A stretch of DNA of 64,000 bases from Kappaphycus alvarezii (Eukaryota > Rhodophyta > Florideophyceae > Gigartinales > Solieriaceae): positions 496,001-560,000 of the forward strand of contig NADL03000005.1 of the NCBI GenBank assembly GCA_002205965.3, in the 5' to 3' direction. Below, piece after piece: positions 32,439-44,963 of the stretch. Within the stretch, counting starts at the first letter, position 1. Each line of letters starts with the position of its first letter. The notes beneath the pieces were generated by a model. It ran no database searches, was not told the origin of the DNA, and saw nothing but the letters and a program-made list of their open reading frames with translations. Position numbers and translations under genes: made by a program.

Positions 32439-33300
32439 CTAGTAAGAGCTTGAGCTTCTCAATCTTAAGCTCATGTTGCGCTTCGCGCTCTCCACGACGC
32501 ATTGCCCGCTCCTTCTCGCGCTCCTATTGAACATTTTAATTCGCTCGCGCTCAACTTGTAGCCTTTCTTTCTCAAAGTTTATGCGCGCCGTATCTGCTTC
32601 CTTGACAGCCGTTCCTAGTTTTCCTAGCTCCATCTCTTCTTCTTTCCACGCCGAACTTGCTGCGCGCAGTTTCTTCTTCGCAGGTCCATCTTCTTTCCCA
32701 TTTTCTCTTTCATCACTGCGAATTGTGCCGAGAGAAAATGAATGTTGGAATAATTCTCTTCCAATTCGCTCTTAATCTTCAGCGCGCTTAGCCTGGGCCT
32801 CTCAATGCCTTCTTCTCTTTTTCCATATCTTCTCGTGCTTCTGCCATCATTCACAGGAATTCATCTATTTCTCCCATCTCCCCTCCAATTCCCGAAAGCT
32901 TTCTCTCAACGGCATTTTTCTTACCATGCGAGTCTTTAATCTTCTTGTAGCGGTCTTGAATGCTCTTCGTGGTCACGAGTTGCGAGGGCTTCTTGTTCTT
33001 ATTCGCATTTTTGACGGCCTAAACTAGCCGGGTGGCCCTCGCGACCGCAACTTTGCGCGTAATTATGAGTTCGTCCGCATTCGTGATATTGGGACCGCGT
33101 TCCGCCTTTTTCTGTGTTGAGCTAGCATTTTGGCCTACCTCTGTGGGTTTTTCTTCGTCCACGTCCTGCGGTTCAAGAGGTTTGGAGTAAAGGAAAGCGT
33201 TAGAGGGGGAAGGGAGATTGGGGAGCTGGGTGAAGACACGTCGATAATCTTTGCCGGTAGGGTGGCAGTGGACCTGAATTTGGGAATCCAATGGGAAGCG
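32439..33300 (-). pseudogene. Myb/trihelix-like coiled-coil protein, broken
   Basis: Minus-strand frames read as one degraded protein: a start near 33291, a charged linker, then a helix-rich DNA-binding-like segment (SQLVTTKSIQDRYKKIKDSHG, 32930-33000) followed by SGIGGEMGEIDEFL. After that comes a long Glu/Lys/Arg coiled coil ending near 32439. A trihelix/Myb-like domain followed by SGI-E and a coiled coil is common in uncharacterised algal and fungal multicopy proteins, some carried by Harbinger-type transposons. In-frame stops (near 33019 and 32865) and frameshifts break it. The assignment is by general pattern only. Confidence 0.4.
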
Positions 33301-33547
33301 CGAATACGTTCCGCAAAACTACAGTATCTTACACGTTGACACATATTGCATAGTTAATTGCAGTAAGGATTTCACTATGGGGTTACATTTCGCTAATTAT
33401 TGTCACATCCTAATACTGAAATCCGCCACGGGTATAGAATATGATCATTTTTTAGTCACATCTATGGAAGAAATCTTTTACGTAACTCTTTACAGTACGT
33501 ATACCGTATGTGCTGTAATGTACTGTACGGCACGGTACGGTTAGAGT

Positions 33548-33615
33548 TCAGAACTGACCCACCGCACGTGGCCGACGTAAGACATCTGGTTAGATCTCAG
33601 CCGAGTAGTCGGACA
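33548..33615 (+). repeat. 3' tail fragment of the non-LTR element
   Basis: GCACGTGGCCGACGTAAGACATCTGGTTAGATCTCAGCCG and AGTAGTCGGA match the ends of the copies at 41490-41545 (CTGCACGTGGCCGACGT, GTATAGTCGGATCC) and 51030-51080 (CATCCGGTTAGATCTTAGCCGTATAG). It is a severely 5'-truncated copy, as expected when reverse transcription from the 3' end aborts early. GTACTGTAC words precede it. Confidence 0.65.
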
Positions 33616-33741
33616 ATACAGACACAGTTTGAACTAAAGATTCGTTATTGACATTATCCAACCCAATAGAATCAACTGGGACCACTGAGGCAAGGCTGTC
33701 ATGCTTCAATGTATCAAAAGTGGATCCACTACAAATGTGCA

Positions 33742-33810
33742 GACAACAATCTGACCCAAGTGAGGACAACAATCTGACCCAAGTGAGGACAACAGTCTGG
33801 CCCAAGAGTC
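33742..33810. repeat. Three-copy tandem repeat, period 23
   Basis: Unit GACAACAATCTGACCCAAG plus GTGAG-type spacer starts at 33742, 33765 and 33788; the third copy has CAGTCTGGC in place of CAATCTGAC. Confidence 0.85.
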
Positions 33811-34486
33811 ATCACTCTCATCTTTTCACCTATTTTAGATTTCTTCAAATGGAAAGACCCTCCGAGACCCGCTACCTGCCAAGATCTGTCGCTCTCGAGG
33901 AGATTATCAACAGCCGCCGGAAAATATTTTTTGTTGCTGCTTTTCTTTCAATGGTGTCCTGAGAGGGAGCCTTGCAGAAGCCGAGAGGGAGAAACGATTG
34001 TGATATTGACTAACCCAAAACCTCCTCGTGTCTTGACAAGCATTGCTTAAAATGATGACAATTTGTGCATTTATCATGCATGGTCTTATCAACGCTTTCA
34101 ATGTAGATAAACTGAAATGCTGTGAGAGCTCACAATGCAGTCTTACTCGAAACTGGAGGACAGATTTGCATCCTCAGTTCAGCATGTATGACGTACATAT
34201 CTAGCTTGGGACTCTCTCTTTTCATAAAATAATGAAGTGTCACGCAGATCTGTTACATTTTTGGATTACTGTAACCGGATAAAGGTGACATTGCTTGTGC
34301 GTGGAGGCATCTCATCCAAAAGCAGTACAAACATACTTTTGTCAACAATCCTCTAAGACTAAACCTCGGCAGTCGCCTTTAAATTAACATTCGACTTCCT
34401 GCAGACTTCATCTCAGGACAGAGGAAAACTCATCGTAAATGTGAATCTGTTCACCAGTCCAAAGCAACAAGCCAACAAGAAAAGAA

Positions 34487-34825
34487 ATGAAACGGGTGAC
34501 ACCGAGGCTGACGATGACGAGGGGCGCATCAAAATCGGTTCAGAAGGAACCAACCACGGTCAGTGCAAGAGTCCTGAGGAATCAAACTCCAAGTACTCTA
34601 GAGATTGAGAACCTTCTTTCGCGTTTACATCAATCAGAGCTAGAAGTACAGGCTGTTCGCTTCTCTGCGAAGTGCTCTATGACAGCTGCTGTCGAACTTG
34701 CCCAGGAATTGAAGCAGACGGAGATTCGACTGGTCGCCGAGAAAATGGCTTTCAAAGCAATTGCTACCACATTGGTAGATCAGTTCGCTCATCATTGCGC
34801 AGGTAGCAGTGAAAGCAAAGTATAG
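34487..34825 (+). CDS. Hypothetical protein, 112 aa, helical
   Basis: Intact ORF with a basic Thr/Arg-rich N-terminus (residues 1-40) and a predicted-looking amphipathic helix (about 41-105; IENLLSRLHQSELEVQAV, EIRLVAEKMAFKAIATTL). No family recognised. It could be a small host gene or a scrap of an element; no neighbouring gene helps. The start is the first ATG after an upstream stop. Confidence 0.3.
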   Translation: MKRVTPRLTMTRGASKSVQKEPTTVSARVLRNQTPSTLEIENLLSRLHQSELEVQAVRFSAKCSMTAAVELAQELKQTEIRLVAEKMAFKAIATTLVDQFAHHCAGSSESKV

Positions 34826-36540
34826 CTGATTGAGCATAGGGCCAATAGTAAGGGCTCCGATATTGCCCAGCTTCCGGGTGTGATGTCTGCAAGATGGCTA
34901 AATAAAACTAGTAACAATGGACAGATGAATGTACTCGATTGTTTTTCGGCAAGGTGCGGAGCGCAGTCCAGTTTCTGTGACCAGCAGCTATGTCCCGAAG
35001 TTTGTTACTCAGCTCCATTTCCGGTGCAGTTCCGCACTGAACTGTGAGGAGAGCTAGAAATTCAGCGCAATGGTTTGTTCGAAGTGAGTGTCAGCAATTT
35101 TTGTCCATTTCACTAAGAACTCAGACTAGCCTTTTTGCTTAAGGAACTGATATATGTACACCAGATGAAACTCGATCAAACTTTTGGGGTTACGGATTTA
35201 GAAGCTGCCTACTCCAACTCTCACAGAATTCTCAACCACCACACCACAGAACTATCAATACATGTACCGGTTCCCCACACTTACAGGCTGGAAAGATCCG
35301 GCACAAGAATTTAACCCAAGACGTGATGTGAGTCGATGTTTAGGGTTCTTGAGCGTATGTGCATTTCCTTCTGCGAAAATCGCCGTTAGAGAAACCACTG
35401 TCGCTTGGGCTTGGCCATAAAACGCAGATTAAGTTAACAAAAGCAGACAGAATTCCTCCTTGCCTTAATGTACAGCGACCCTCCATCCCTTTTCTAGTGT
35501 TGCAACGGTCTTCAGTAGGTTGTACCAACTTTCAAACTCTATGACATGGGCATTTGTAACAATGCCCGTCCGGTCTCGCTCCCCCTTGCAAGCAGCGGTA
35601 GCATATAGGAATACATTTGAGGAAAGAGTTTGGTTTTGAGGATCTCCGTGACCTATGCTTTGCGTGCTCTAGTCAGAGACCCCTGGATAGGGTCCTGGAA
35701 GAGCTCACTTCTCTGAAAGGCAAGCAATCAGCGGTATGAGGGAAGGTCTTTGCCTGGCAAAATCTTGGCTTTACAATGTTCAAAAACAAAAGGGGCGACT
35801 GGTCTTGTAAGGACAGGTGTCTTTAACATCAAAGTAGTTACACAGGGATGCGACGGTGACTGCACCGGTGAGTTGTGGTTGGGATGGAAAGTAAAGGCTA
35901 CTGAAGCGGACCAGATGGCTTATTTGGCGGCCCGTTCTGGATTTATAATGGGCAGTTTTCACGTTTGCTCTTTTGTCTCTGGATGATGAGCGATTTCGAG
36001 GACAATGCCGCCGTGATGCTCTGACACCAGTCAACGCGCGCTTGGCCTCTGATGTTAAACCATGCTACTCTGAAAATGCAGACCCAGGGACTCCATTGGC
36101 GCCAGAATCCTCCTAACGATGTTGACATTAACAGGAAGCTTCACGCGTGCTTGAATTGTCGGAAGCGTCTGAATCAACATGTGGCGTTCAGATTATGTAT
36201 TTATTTGGTTCAAACTATGTCTAGGCGGTACGCTAACGGGTCCGACGATTGAGCTACATAGGAGAAGTGGACAATTGTGTGAATGCCGCGCCGTCTCGAT
36301 CGTACCCAATCATCCTATCTTACATTCCACGTGTGCGCGTTGTAAATTTTTGGAAAAAGCAAGCTCTGAAAAGTCGATCTGGCCTATGAGGAGCTGATTT
36401 TCAATTGATGAATTTCCTATGCCGCTAATGAATATCGTTGCGGACTCTACTCATGTGTTGATATGTTCATTTTTTATCACTGGTGTAGTCCAAATGTGCA
36501 ACGTTGCAATACTTAAAATTAAGTTGGAATTGGTGACTAA
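34826..36540. other. No recognised gene
   Basis: A plausible but unassigned coding scrap is the ORF 35750-35986 (78 aa, with VTQGCDGDCTGELWLGWKVKA). Others are short and overlap on both strands. Nothing repeats elsewhere in the window. Confidence 0.35.
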
Positions 36541-37985
36541 GCTCTGGGTGTTGCGGTGCGCGACAAATTACGGATGCTGCACATGTTGACCAGATGAGTA
36601 GCTAAGCTTCTGATACAGGCGAGTCTTCACTCCTCCCGTCGAGCATCTGCTACGAGACGCTACGTCTGCCGCGTATGTCTCTATAACCTTGGATGTTTCT
36701 AAAGAGGGTGTTCCTAACGAGTCGAAGGCTAGTGGTACAAAATCCCATCCTAGCCTTGATCGTCCCGGCATTGCCTCGCCTGGAATCGCTGCCACTTTCG
36801 TAGCTAAGTCTCTCTTCTTCCGCTTTCCTGCTGCGTTTGCAACAGCTCGCGCTTTCCGTGCTGCCATTGACTAATAGCTCTCTTGGAACGGGATGATATA
36901 GTCACGTCATACGCCACTGGAGAGGGGACTGGATGTTGATTGCATCAGACCTTGGGTACACCAGAATGTCTGCGGGTCGCGCGTTCAGTCCAGGAAGTAA
37001 GTACTTCACTTCGTATTGAACGCTGACTCCTGCTGCCTTGAACAGCTCTCGGCCAAGTACCTTTACCACCGCTGTGTGACGGTTGGTCCATCCGAGACCT
37101 TTGTTGCATAAGTCTGCTGCATGGTCTCCTAGAACGTCCATGGGCCTGTGGCACTCCCAGATGGCGACGGAGCATTACTGTCCACACTCGTCGTACGTTC
37201 GTTGACCGCAGACAGATGCGCAGTGAGGAACGCTGCTGCAGGCGTCTCCACGTATGCTTGTCGGCGAATCCTTCGCCGAATATCTTCTTCCGAGTGCGTT
37301 GCGGGGTTGGGGATTCTTGTCCATTCATCGTCCTTCCGGAAGGACTTTGCTGCCGACTCGCACCAGGCTCGATATAGAACGTTGTGTGGATTATCGGCTT
37401 GGCAGCAAGGCTGGCCGCTGTCGGTGCTTCTGGAAGACTGCCTTGTTCGTTCGGAAAGGATGCTTGGAGCTGTCGTACAAAGTCCCGAAGGTGTCCATCC
37501 GCTTCCGCGTACCTATACTCGCGGTGTTCTAAGGCATCGGGCTCGTCAGGGCATCGCAGTTGCTCGGCTTCAATAATGCTCGCCGCATACGCTGCGATAT
37601 TGAGCGTCGCAACAGGTGTGAAGCCATGACCGCCATATCGCAGAGGTAAGGACACCTGCTGTCGAACTGCAGCGGTCATCGGCACATTATTGGAGCGCGA
37701 GTAGAATTCCAACTGTTCTTCATCAAATCTCATTGCAATGGCAGTGGACACATCCGGCGGCGTTAGCTTGACCACATGTTGAAGCTTGCATGCCGAGGCA
37801 CATACTCGGTGAAGGTGGAACCGAGTACGAGCGTCTCCGATACCGTCGGTCAGCGATAAAGTGTTCTTACAGCCGCTGATTTTCTCAATGAGAAAGTTTT
37901 CCATGAATTGGGGCGATCCAATCGGGGCGCCGAGGAGGACGATGCTTTCAGTGGAAAAGTTATCCATCGCATGTGTTGGCACTTT
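36541..37985 (-). pseudogene. Non-LTR retrotransposon C-terminal region, copy E1
   Basis: Minus strand. From 37982 the frame carries the end of a reverse transcriptase (LLGAPIGSPQFMENFLIEKI; RFHLHRVCASACKLQHVV; LPLRYGGHGF). Past a frameshift come MLRRHLGVP, DVLGDHAADLC, TNRHTAVVK, and ARPADILVYP, a C-terminal Cys/His motif followed by an endonuclease-like core. A last piece at 36568-36867 includes FVPLAFDSLGTPSLET. The same order is intact in copy E2. 5' truncated at about 37985, near the enolase gene. Frameshifts near 37280, 36900 and elsewhere. Confidence 0.75.
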
Positions 37986-38304
37986 TTTCAGCTAGCTTGA
38001 TCAAAGCCTATTGGCTAACCCAGATATTGCAATTTCAATATCCAATCATTGTTGACATTTACAAATGAACGGAAAATCTGAACAAAAGTCATTCACGTCG
38101 TTGACCTACTCGCCTATGAGAGCAAAATTCTTGCATGTCATTCAATGACAAATTGATGCCACGGCATTTGTCTAATATCTCTGCCCAACGGCAGGGTCGT
38201 CCCTTCAATTCATTACTTCCTGTGCCATCACGATCATCCCCCCGACAATCAACAATTCCTCCATCACGTCTCTTCCCAACACTTGCACCAACCACCAAAC
38301 CACC
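37986..38304. other. Upstream region of enolase
   Basis: About 320 bp between copy E1 and the enolase ATG. C-rich with CACC and CATC words near the start; no TATA box obvious. The promoter must lie here or inside the truncated element. Confidence 0.4.
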
Positions 38305-39871
<1,567 letters not shown>

Positions 39872-40560
39872 TTAGCAGATCTTGTTGCTACACACACTGC
39901 CGTCGTTTGATCTCATTTCTCTCGAATACGCTTTTGCAAAGAAGCATGTGAAATGTGCAGGATAGTCAGATATCATCGCGAATATGTATTTGTGCTACTC
40001 TTGTCCGTCAAGGAAGCAGTAGTCGACAAGAAAATAAGTTCGGAGTCTAGATTGCGCAAACAAGTAACCCGGTGTTGAATTGACAAGAGTGGGGCGTTAT
40101 GGCTCTTCTACCTTGAGTGCGGTGGTAACCTTGACGCTTGTTGTTTAGCGGACAAAGGTTTAAGACCTGCGAAGCGGGCTCTCTTTTCCTGCTGTGGAGT
40201 GAGGATCAACGCGTCCGAATCACCTGAATTAAATTTTACGCGAGATTGACGGTTGTGCAAAGTTGCAGTCTGCTACGGGGAATTCTTTCATTTAACCAGA
40301 TCTTGGTTGATAGCACCCCCTGAGTGTTTATGTTAGTGTCAGCTTCATTGATTCTTCGTCTCGTGCTTGTAGTCTTTGATGTCTCTGCTGTAAAAACCTT
40401 GAAGCCTGCGTTCCAGAGGCCTGGGCTTGACGTGATGTTCAACGCATTCGCTGGTACTGCAGCACGGTCTGTTCGTAACTGTGGTACGGGGACAAAGACG
40501 AACCGCCTGTACGAAAAAGACGCTTACGTGGTAGATATTGTACGTGAAAATCGAGATTGT
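39872..40560. other. Enolase 3' flank, no recognised gene
   Basis: No motif-bearing ORF. Non-LTR copy E2 begins being readable near 40574; its 5' truncation point lies somewhere in 40440-40570. Confidence 0.45.
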
Positions 40561-40573
40561 GATGGCACTTTAA

Positions 40574-41536
40574 GTGAAGAAAGAAAGAAGTTTAATGCAC
40601 ACACACATCCAAACCTTCCTAAAACGTGTGCAGCAGGAGGCGCTGGCCAAGGTTCATTGGCGCGACGACCACTGGGCTACATCTCCGAACCCGGACCGAC
40701 ACACGGATGCAGATGTACGGCAACGCATACGCGGTCTAGCGCTACGCAAAGGCCCCGGTGCTGCCTTTCTTTACGCACATCCCTCGGCTGACACGGAGGT
40801 GTCCGCGGTGCACTGGAAAATAATGCTTCGCCGATACTTGGGACTGCCCGTTTATGATGACTCGCTTCCTCGGAACTGCGAGCATTGTAAACGCCAAATG
40901 GACATATTAGGCGATCATGCTGTAGACTTGTGCCCGTCTGGGTTTGGTCGCAAACACCGGCATAAATCACTGCGCAACGTCATCGCTGGCCGTATCGCAC
41001 GTGCCGCCGGCCTGGACTGCCAGCTCGAGGTCCCACTCCTCGTGCCCGGCACCGAGCTGCGACCCGCTGACGTACTGGTTCACCCACCAGCTGCCCCGCA
41101 AGGCACTGTGGCCCGCCCGATCGCCTGCGACGTTACCGTAGTCTCGCCATTCAAGGACGATGTCAGAACGAGAGCTACAAGGGAAGTGGGCGGTGCGGCT
41201 GCAATTGCACACCGCAACAAGGTGACGGACCTGGAGAGAAAATTGTCGCGTCGACTCCCCCCGCCCTCCGATAACCCTACACAGGCCCCTGATTCGAATT
41301 TCAACCGCTGGCCTTTGATTCCTTGGGTCCCCTTCCCCGAAACCATCCGCTTCATAGAGGGACTGGTGCCTCGCATTGCTGACAAATTCCACACGTCGAC
41401 AGGAGTTATCCGCAATCGGATTTATAGGCGCATTAGTAGCACAATCTGGTCGTCGAGTGCACAATCTATTGAATCGCGTATGTCGCTGCACGTGGCCGAC
41501 GTGGACCACCCGGTTAGCACTTCGCTAGCAGTATAG
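40574..41536 (+). CDS. Non-LTR retrotransposon C-terminal domain, copy E2, intact 320 codons
   Basis: A single open frame, the best-preserved copy. Order: helical region with VHWRDDHW, then MLRRYLGLPVYDDSLP, the Cys/His cluster CEHCKRQMDILGDHAVDLC (C-x2-C-x9-H-x4-C, residues about 111-129), RKHRHKSL, then AAGLDCQLEVPLL, TELRPADVLVHPP, ACDVTVVSP and a later Lys/Arg-rich helix, WPLIPWVPFPETI near the end. A C-H-C cluster followed by an Arg-Pro-x-Asp core and Asp-Val-Thr-Val is the pattern of C-terminal restriction-like endonucleases in early-branching non-LTR elements. That it nicks DNA is inferred. The RT is absent (5' truncation). Confidence 0.7.
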   Translation: MKKERSLMHTHIQTFLKRVQQEALAKVHWRDDHWATSPNPDRHTDADVRQRIRGLALRKGPGAAFLYAHPSADTEVSAVHWKIMLRRYLGLPVYDDSLPRNCEHCKRQMDILGDHAVDLCPSGFGRKHRHKSLRNVIAGRIARAAGLDCQLEVPLLVPGTELRPADVLVHPPAAPQGTVARPIACDVTVVSPFKDDVRTRATREVGGAAAIAHRNKVTDLERKLSRRLPPPSDNPTQAPDSNFNRWPLIPWVPFPETIRFIEGLVPRIADKFHTSTGVIRNRIYRRISSTIWSSSAQSIESRMSLHVADVDHPVSTSLAV

Positions 41537-41813
41537 TCGGATCCTGCAGCAGACACCCGTTCTACTGATGCCATAAAGTTAACCAAACCGTTCAGTGGGG
41601 GTTTGAACTTGTATTAATTTAACTATACAGTATAATACTGTAATCATAAACTGAACTACTGTACTGTAGTTTATTACAGCAATGTATCAACTGTAGTCAA
41701 ACTGTACCGGTTGAAATTGGTCCGGACCACACAGCGTGTGAAAAGACATGCTGTAATGTCTTTTTATTATTTATTATTTTTTATATTACACATCTCGTGT
41801 ACTATGTGAAGTT
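41537..41813. other. Spacer between E2 and the DIRS-like element
   Basis: AT-rich 3' tail of E2 with several CAGTA/TACTG words (41630-41700) and a T-rich run at 41759-41790. No gene. Confidence 0.5.
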
Positions 41814-42084
41814 GGTGGAATGATTGGAAAATGATGGGTGAATATGATAAGGGGCTTCGACGTGGCTATGATTCACAACTGGAAGCAAGTCACGCTGTCA
41901 CCTCCACATCTCGGTTGCATTTGCATCCGCTGGACTGTAAGCCACTCCAGATAAGGCCACGTTGGCAGCCTACCGTTGCTCAAGGACTTGATGTGCGATC
42001 GGAACCCGTCGACACATTCTATATAATCGATAACTTGGAAACCGTAGCCACGACTTTTGGTCCCTCAAGTCGTCGCTTGTTCTC
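41814..42084 (+). repeat. Repeat A1 of the DIRS-like element
   Basis: About 96 percent identical by eye to A2. A TATATAA box (42021-42027, in ATTCTATATAATCG) lies 57-63 bp before its end, so the repeat holds the promoter. Gag starts about 70 bp further on. Confidence 0.85.
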
Positions 42085-42150
42085 AACCTTCGAACCAGCT
42101 CCGGGAGAATCCTCGTTTAGGTCGACATTCAAAACACGTCAACAACACCA

Positions 42151-42979
42151 TGACTAATGAATCCTCCTCCTCCTCTAAACCATCCTCTCAGTCTCGCATC
42201 GTCACCCTCGAGAACAAGGTTGCCGGCATTGAAGGCCAGCTCTCCGAAATCGTCAACCTTCTCAGAGCGAACTCAGGAAACGCAGCCGCTCCCACGTCAA
42301 CTGCAACTGCAGGTGCCGCCGAGGCTCCGTCGGACCTGCCTGCCGACAAATATCCGTCTGCCGCAGAAGACTTTCAGTTGGGAAGTCTACAGTTTTCGCT
42401 ACCAACCCCTTCAGCTGAACACGTCGCTGACACCTTCGCAGCCGACGAGCTTACGCCGCTACGGGTAAGCTCAACAAGTTTGGGAAACCGGCAACTACGC
42501 GCCGTTCCCCGTCAAGAGGTTAATTCCGAACCAGAAGGGCTATTGGAAGAATCAAGTCGCAGATCTCCGGGACGTTGGGAAGCAGAGGTCTGTGGAACAT
42601 CGGTGACAACTGTGAAAAGCCCTCGCCACCGCGCAAAAGGTCACAGAAGCGCTCGCCGCCAAAGATGTTGACGCCGCCACCGAGGCCTTTGCAGTGCTCA
42701 ACCACTTCCTTCAAGCATCTTACGACCGTGTACTGGAACGTGTGGACTTACTCGCCGACGCTCTCGAATCAGGAAAGACGGAGGCTATTCTTTACAGAAA
42801 TATCTCCGCGAAGACGACTACCCTACTCTTCGGAACTGTATCGTTCAACCAAGCAGAAGTTCGCTGAGCTCCGCTCTCAGGCCTACGCCAAGGAGTTCAA
42901 TAAGCAGCAAGCTGCTTCAGGAGGACGCAGACAGGCCCGCGGACAAGAAAGTTCTGAGCAGAAGCCCGCTCGCAAGTAA
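42151..42979 (+). pseudogene. DIRS-like gag
   Basis: ATG at 42151 (MTNESSSSSKPSSQ). A Ser-rich start is followed by a heptad coiled coil (IVTLENKVAGIEGQLSEIVNLLR) and a Pro/Ala/Thr linker. Then, past frameshifts near 42470 and 42700, come helix-rich segments and a basic Gln/Arg/Gly end (GGRRQARGQ...). A coiled-coil gag is common in DIRS elements. Broken. Confidence 0.65.
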
Positions 42980-43379
42980 AACGGTTGCTGTCGCGACCTT
43001 TTTCTTTTGGTATGTCGCACGTCTTTGGCACAATACCAAATGTGCCGCTCCCTTTTGGTCCAACACCCTTCACCTCCGAATTCCTCTCCGCACTCTCGCT
43101 ACGGGGTTTACGAGGCTCCCATCAAAACATCTCTTCATCATACTCAATTCTCTCTCCCTCAAATTCCTATTGCCCCGGAAGACAGACTTCTTCGATTCAG
43201 CCATTACCGACGCTCTACATCGGAACTTACGAAGAAATTCACCAGACACGCACGAAGGCTACATCGCGAGGGTTACCAATATACAACGCGTTTGTAGCCC
43301 TCAGGAGACAAACAGCGGCTGTTGTCAACCTTCTCGACAATCAACGCTGTTCGGACATGCCGGTGAAAATGGAAATTCT

Positions 43380-44510
43380 CGAAGGGTTCGCTCTGGAGCT
43401 CTAACAACGGATCTCATGTTCTCTTTCGACATCGCCAAAGGTATATCATCATTTCCGCCTCCACCCAAAGATACGGAACTGGTTCTATTCAAGGTCGACA
43501 ATCGATATTTCCGATGTATTGCCCTCCCTTTCGGCTGGAAGCTTTCACCCGCCTACTTCGTCAAGTTCTGCGCCCTATGGTTCGTTACATACGCCAACGT
43601 CTCCGTCTACGCATCCACCCTTACATGGACGACTTCCTCATCGCTGTAAGGAGTCGTTCCCGACTACGAAGGCCAAGCAACAAATCGACCAGTTACTACA
43701 GGCCTGTGGGTTTTGCGGAAAGAAGACAAGGGAAATTGGACTGGAACTCGCCTCATGAGCACCTGGGATTCGTTATCGATACCTCTCGAATTTTTTGGAA
43801 TTACGGCTCGACGTATGGACAAACTGCGCGGTATTGCACAGCAACTGTTGCGCCAAGGCCGCCGAACAAACGTCTATTCGACGTCCAGCTACTACGCCAC
43901 TTCACCGGGGTAGCGATCTCATGCTCGCTCGCTATGCCGCTCGCCCGGTTCTACACCCGGTCACTGTACGACTCCATGCAGAACCGATCAACGAAGTCAG
44001 GGAAACGGGTTCGACTGCTCCACGCTGGATGAGGGACCTCAGTTCTGGCGGGATCTCGCCAAACACCACCCGAACGGCTAATGTGTACTCCATCCCCTAC
44101 CATGGTCTCCACTCCGACGCGTCCACATCGATCGGTCAGGGGGTACTGGGTCGGATCTTCGACCAGGGGTTCAAGGGACTTGGGAAGCACGGGGTTATGG
44201 GACCCGGCACTGCGTGTGAAACCAATCACGTTCCTGGAATTACGCGCGGTTACGGACAACATTCGGTCCTTCGCAACAATGCTACGCTCAGGACACATCT
44301 CAAAATCTGGGAGGACAACCAAGCGGTCGTTCAATCTTGAATGCCATGACCACCAATCCAGACCTCTCATGCAAGAGCTCCGAGTGTTACACCGCTTGCT
44401 GGACCGACTTGGAATCTCAATCGAGTCTCATTTCTCCCTCCGCCGTGAATCAGTTCGCAGACAGGCTATCTCGGCTCCACACGCTCGACGATTGGAGAAT
44501 CAACACGAAG
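43380..44510 (+). pseudogene. DIRS-like reverse transcriptase and RNase H
   Basis: RT: FSFDIAKGISSF (43422-43457, first catalytic Asp), LPFGWKLSPAYFVKFC (43525-43572), YMDDFLIAV (43622-43648, catalytic YxDD box). RNase H in a later frame: SDASTSIG (about 44108-44135), ITFLELRAVTDN (about 44228-44265), and AVNQFADRLSRLHTLDDWRI near 44440-44500. Frames change near 43500, 43620, 43660, 44090 and 44340. It would copy the element RNA. Confidence 0.75.
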
Positions 44511-44963
44511 GCAATTCAACCCCTTCTCGATTCATTCCCGCCAACCATCGACCGTTTGCCGACAGCACCAACAAGGTATGCAGCCGATTCAACAGCGAAT
44601 TCGCATCGCCTGGCTCCCTCGGGATCAACACACTCAGTCAAGATTGGAGTACGGACATCAATTTCTGGAATCCGCCGCTCAAGCTGCTTCCACTCGTCGT
44701 CAGAAAATCTGCCACGAACGGGCCAAGGGGATTCTGGTCACGCCGTACTGGCCCGCGCACCAATGGTTTACTCGCTTGCTCCATATGGCACAACCGCGGG
44801 TTTCGACGCAGAAACCTCTACCTACCTCCAGTTTGGGCTCCGCCGCAAATGCCGTCGCCACCGTGGAAACTCGCCGTTTGGAAAATTTAGCTGACGAAGC
44901 CGCCTCGCTGCCGCTGGATGTCACGTTACAGCAATCAGTGTTGACGCAGCAGATGGTCATACG

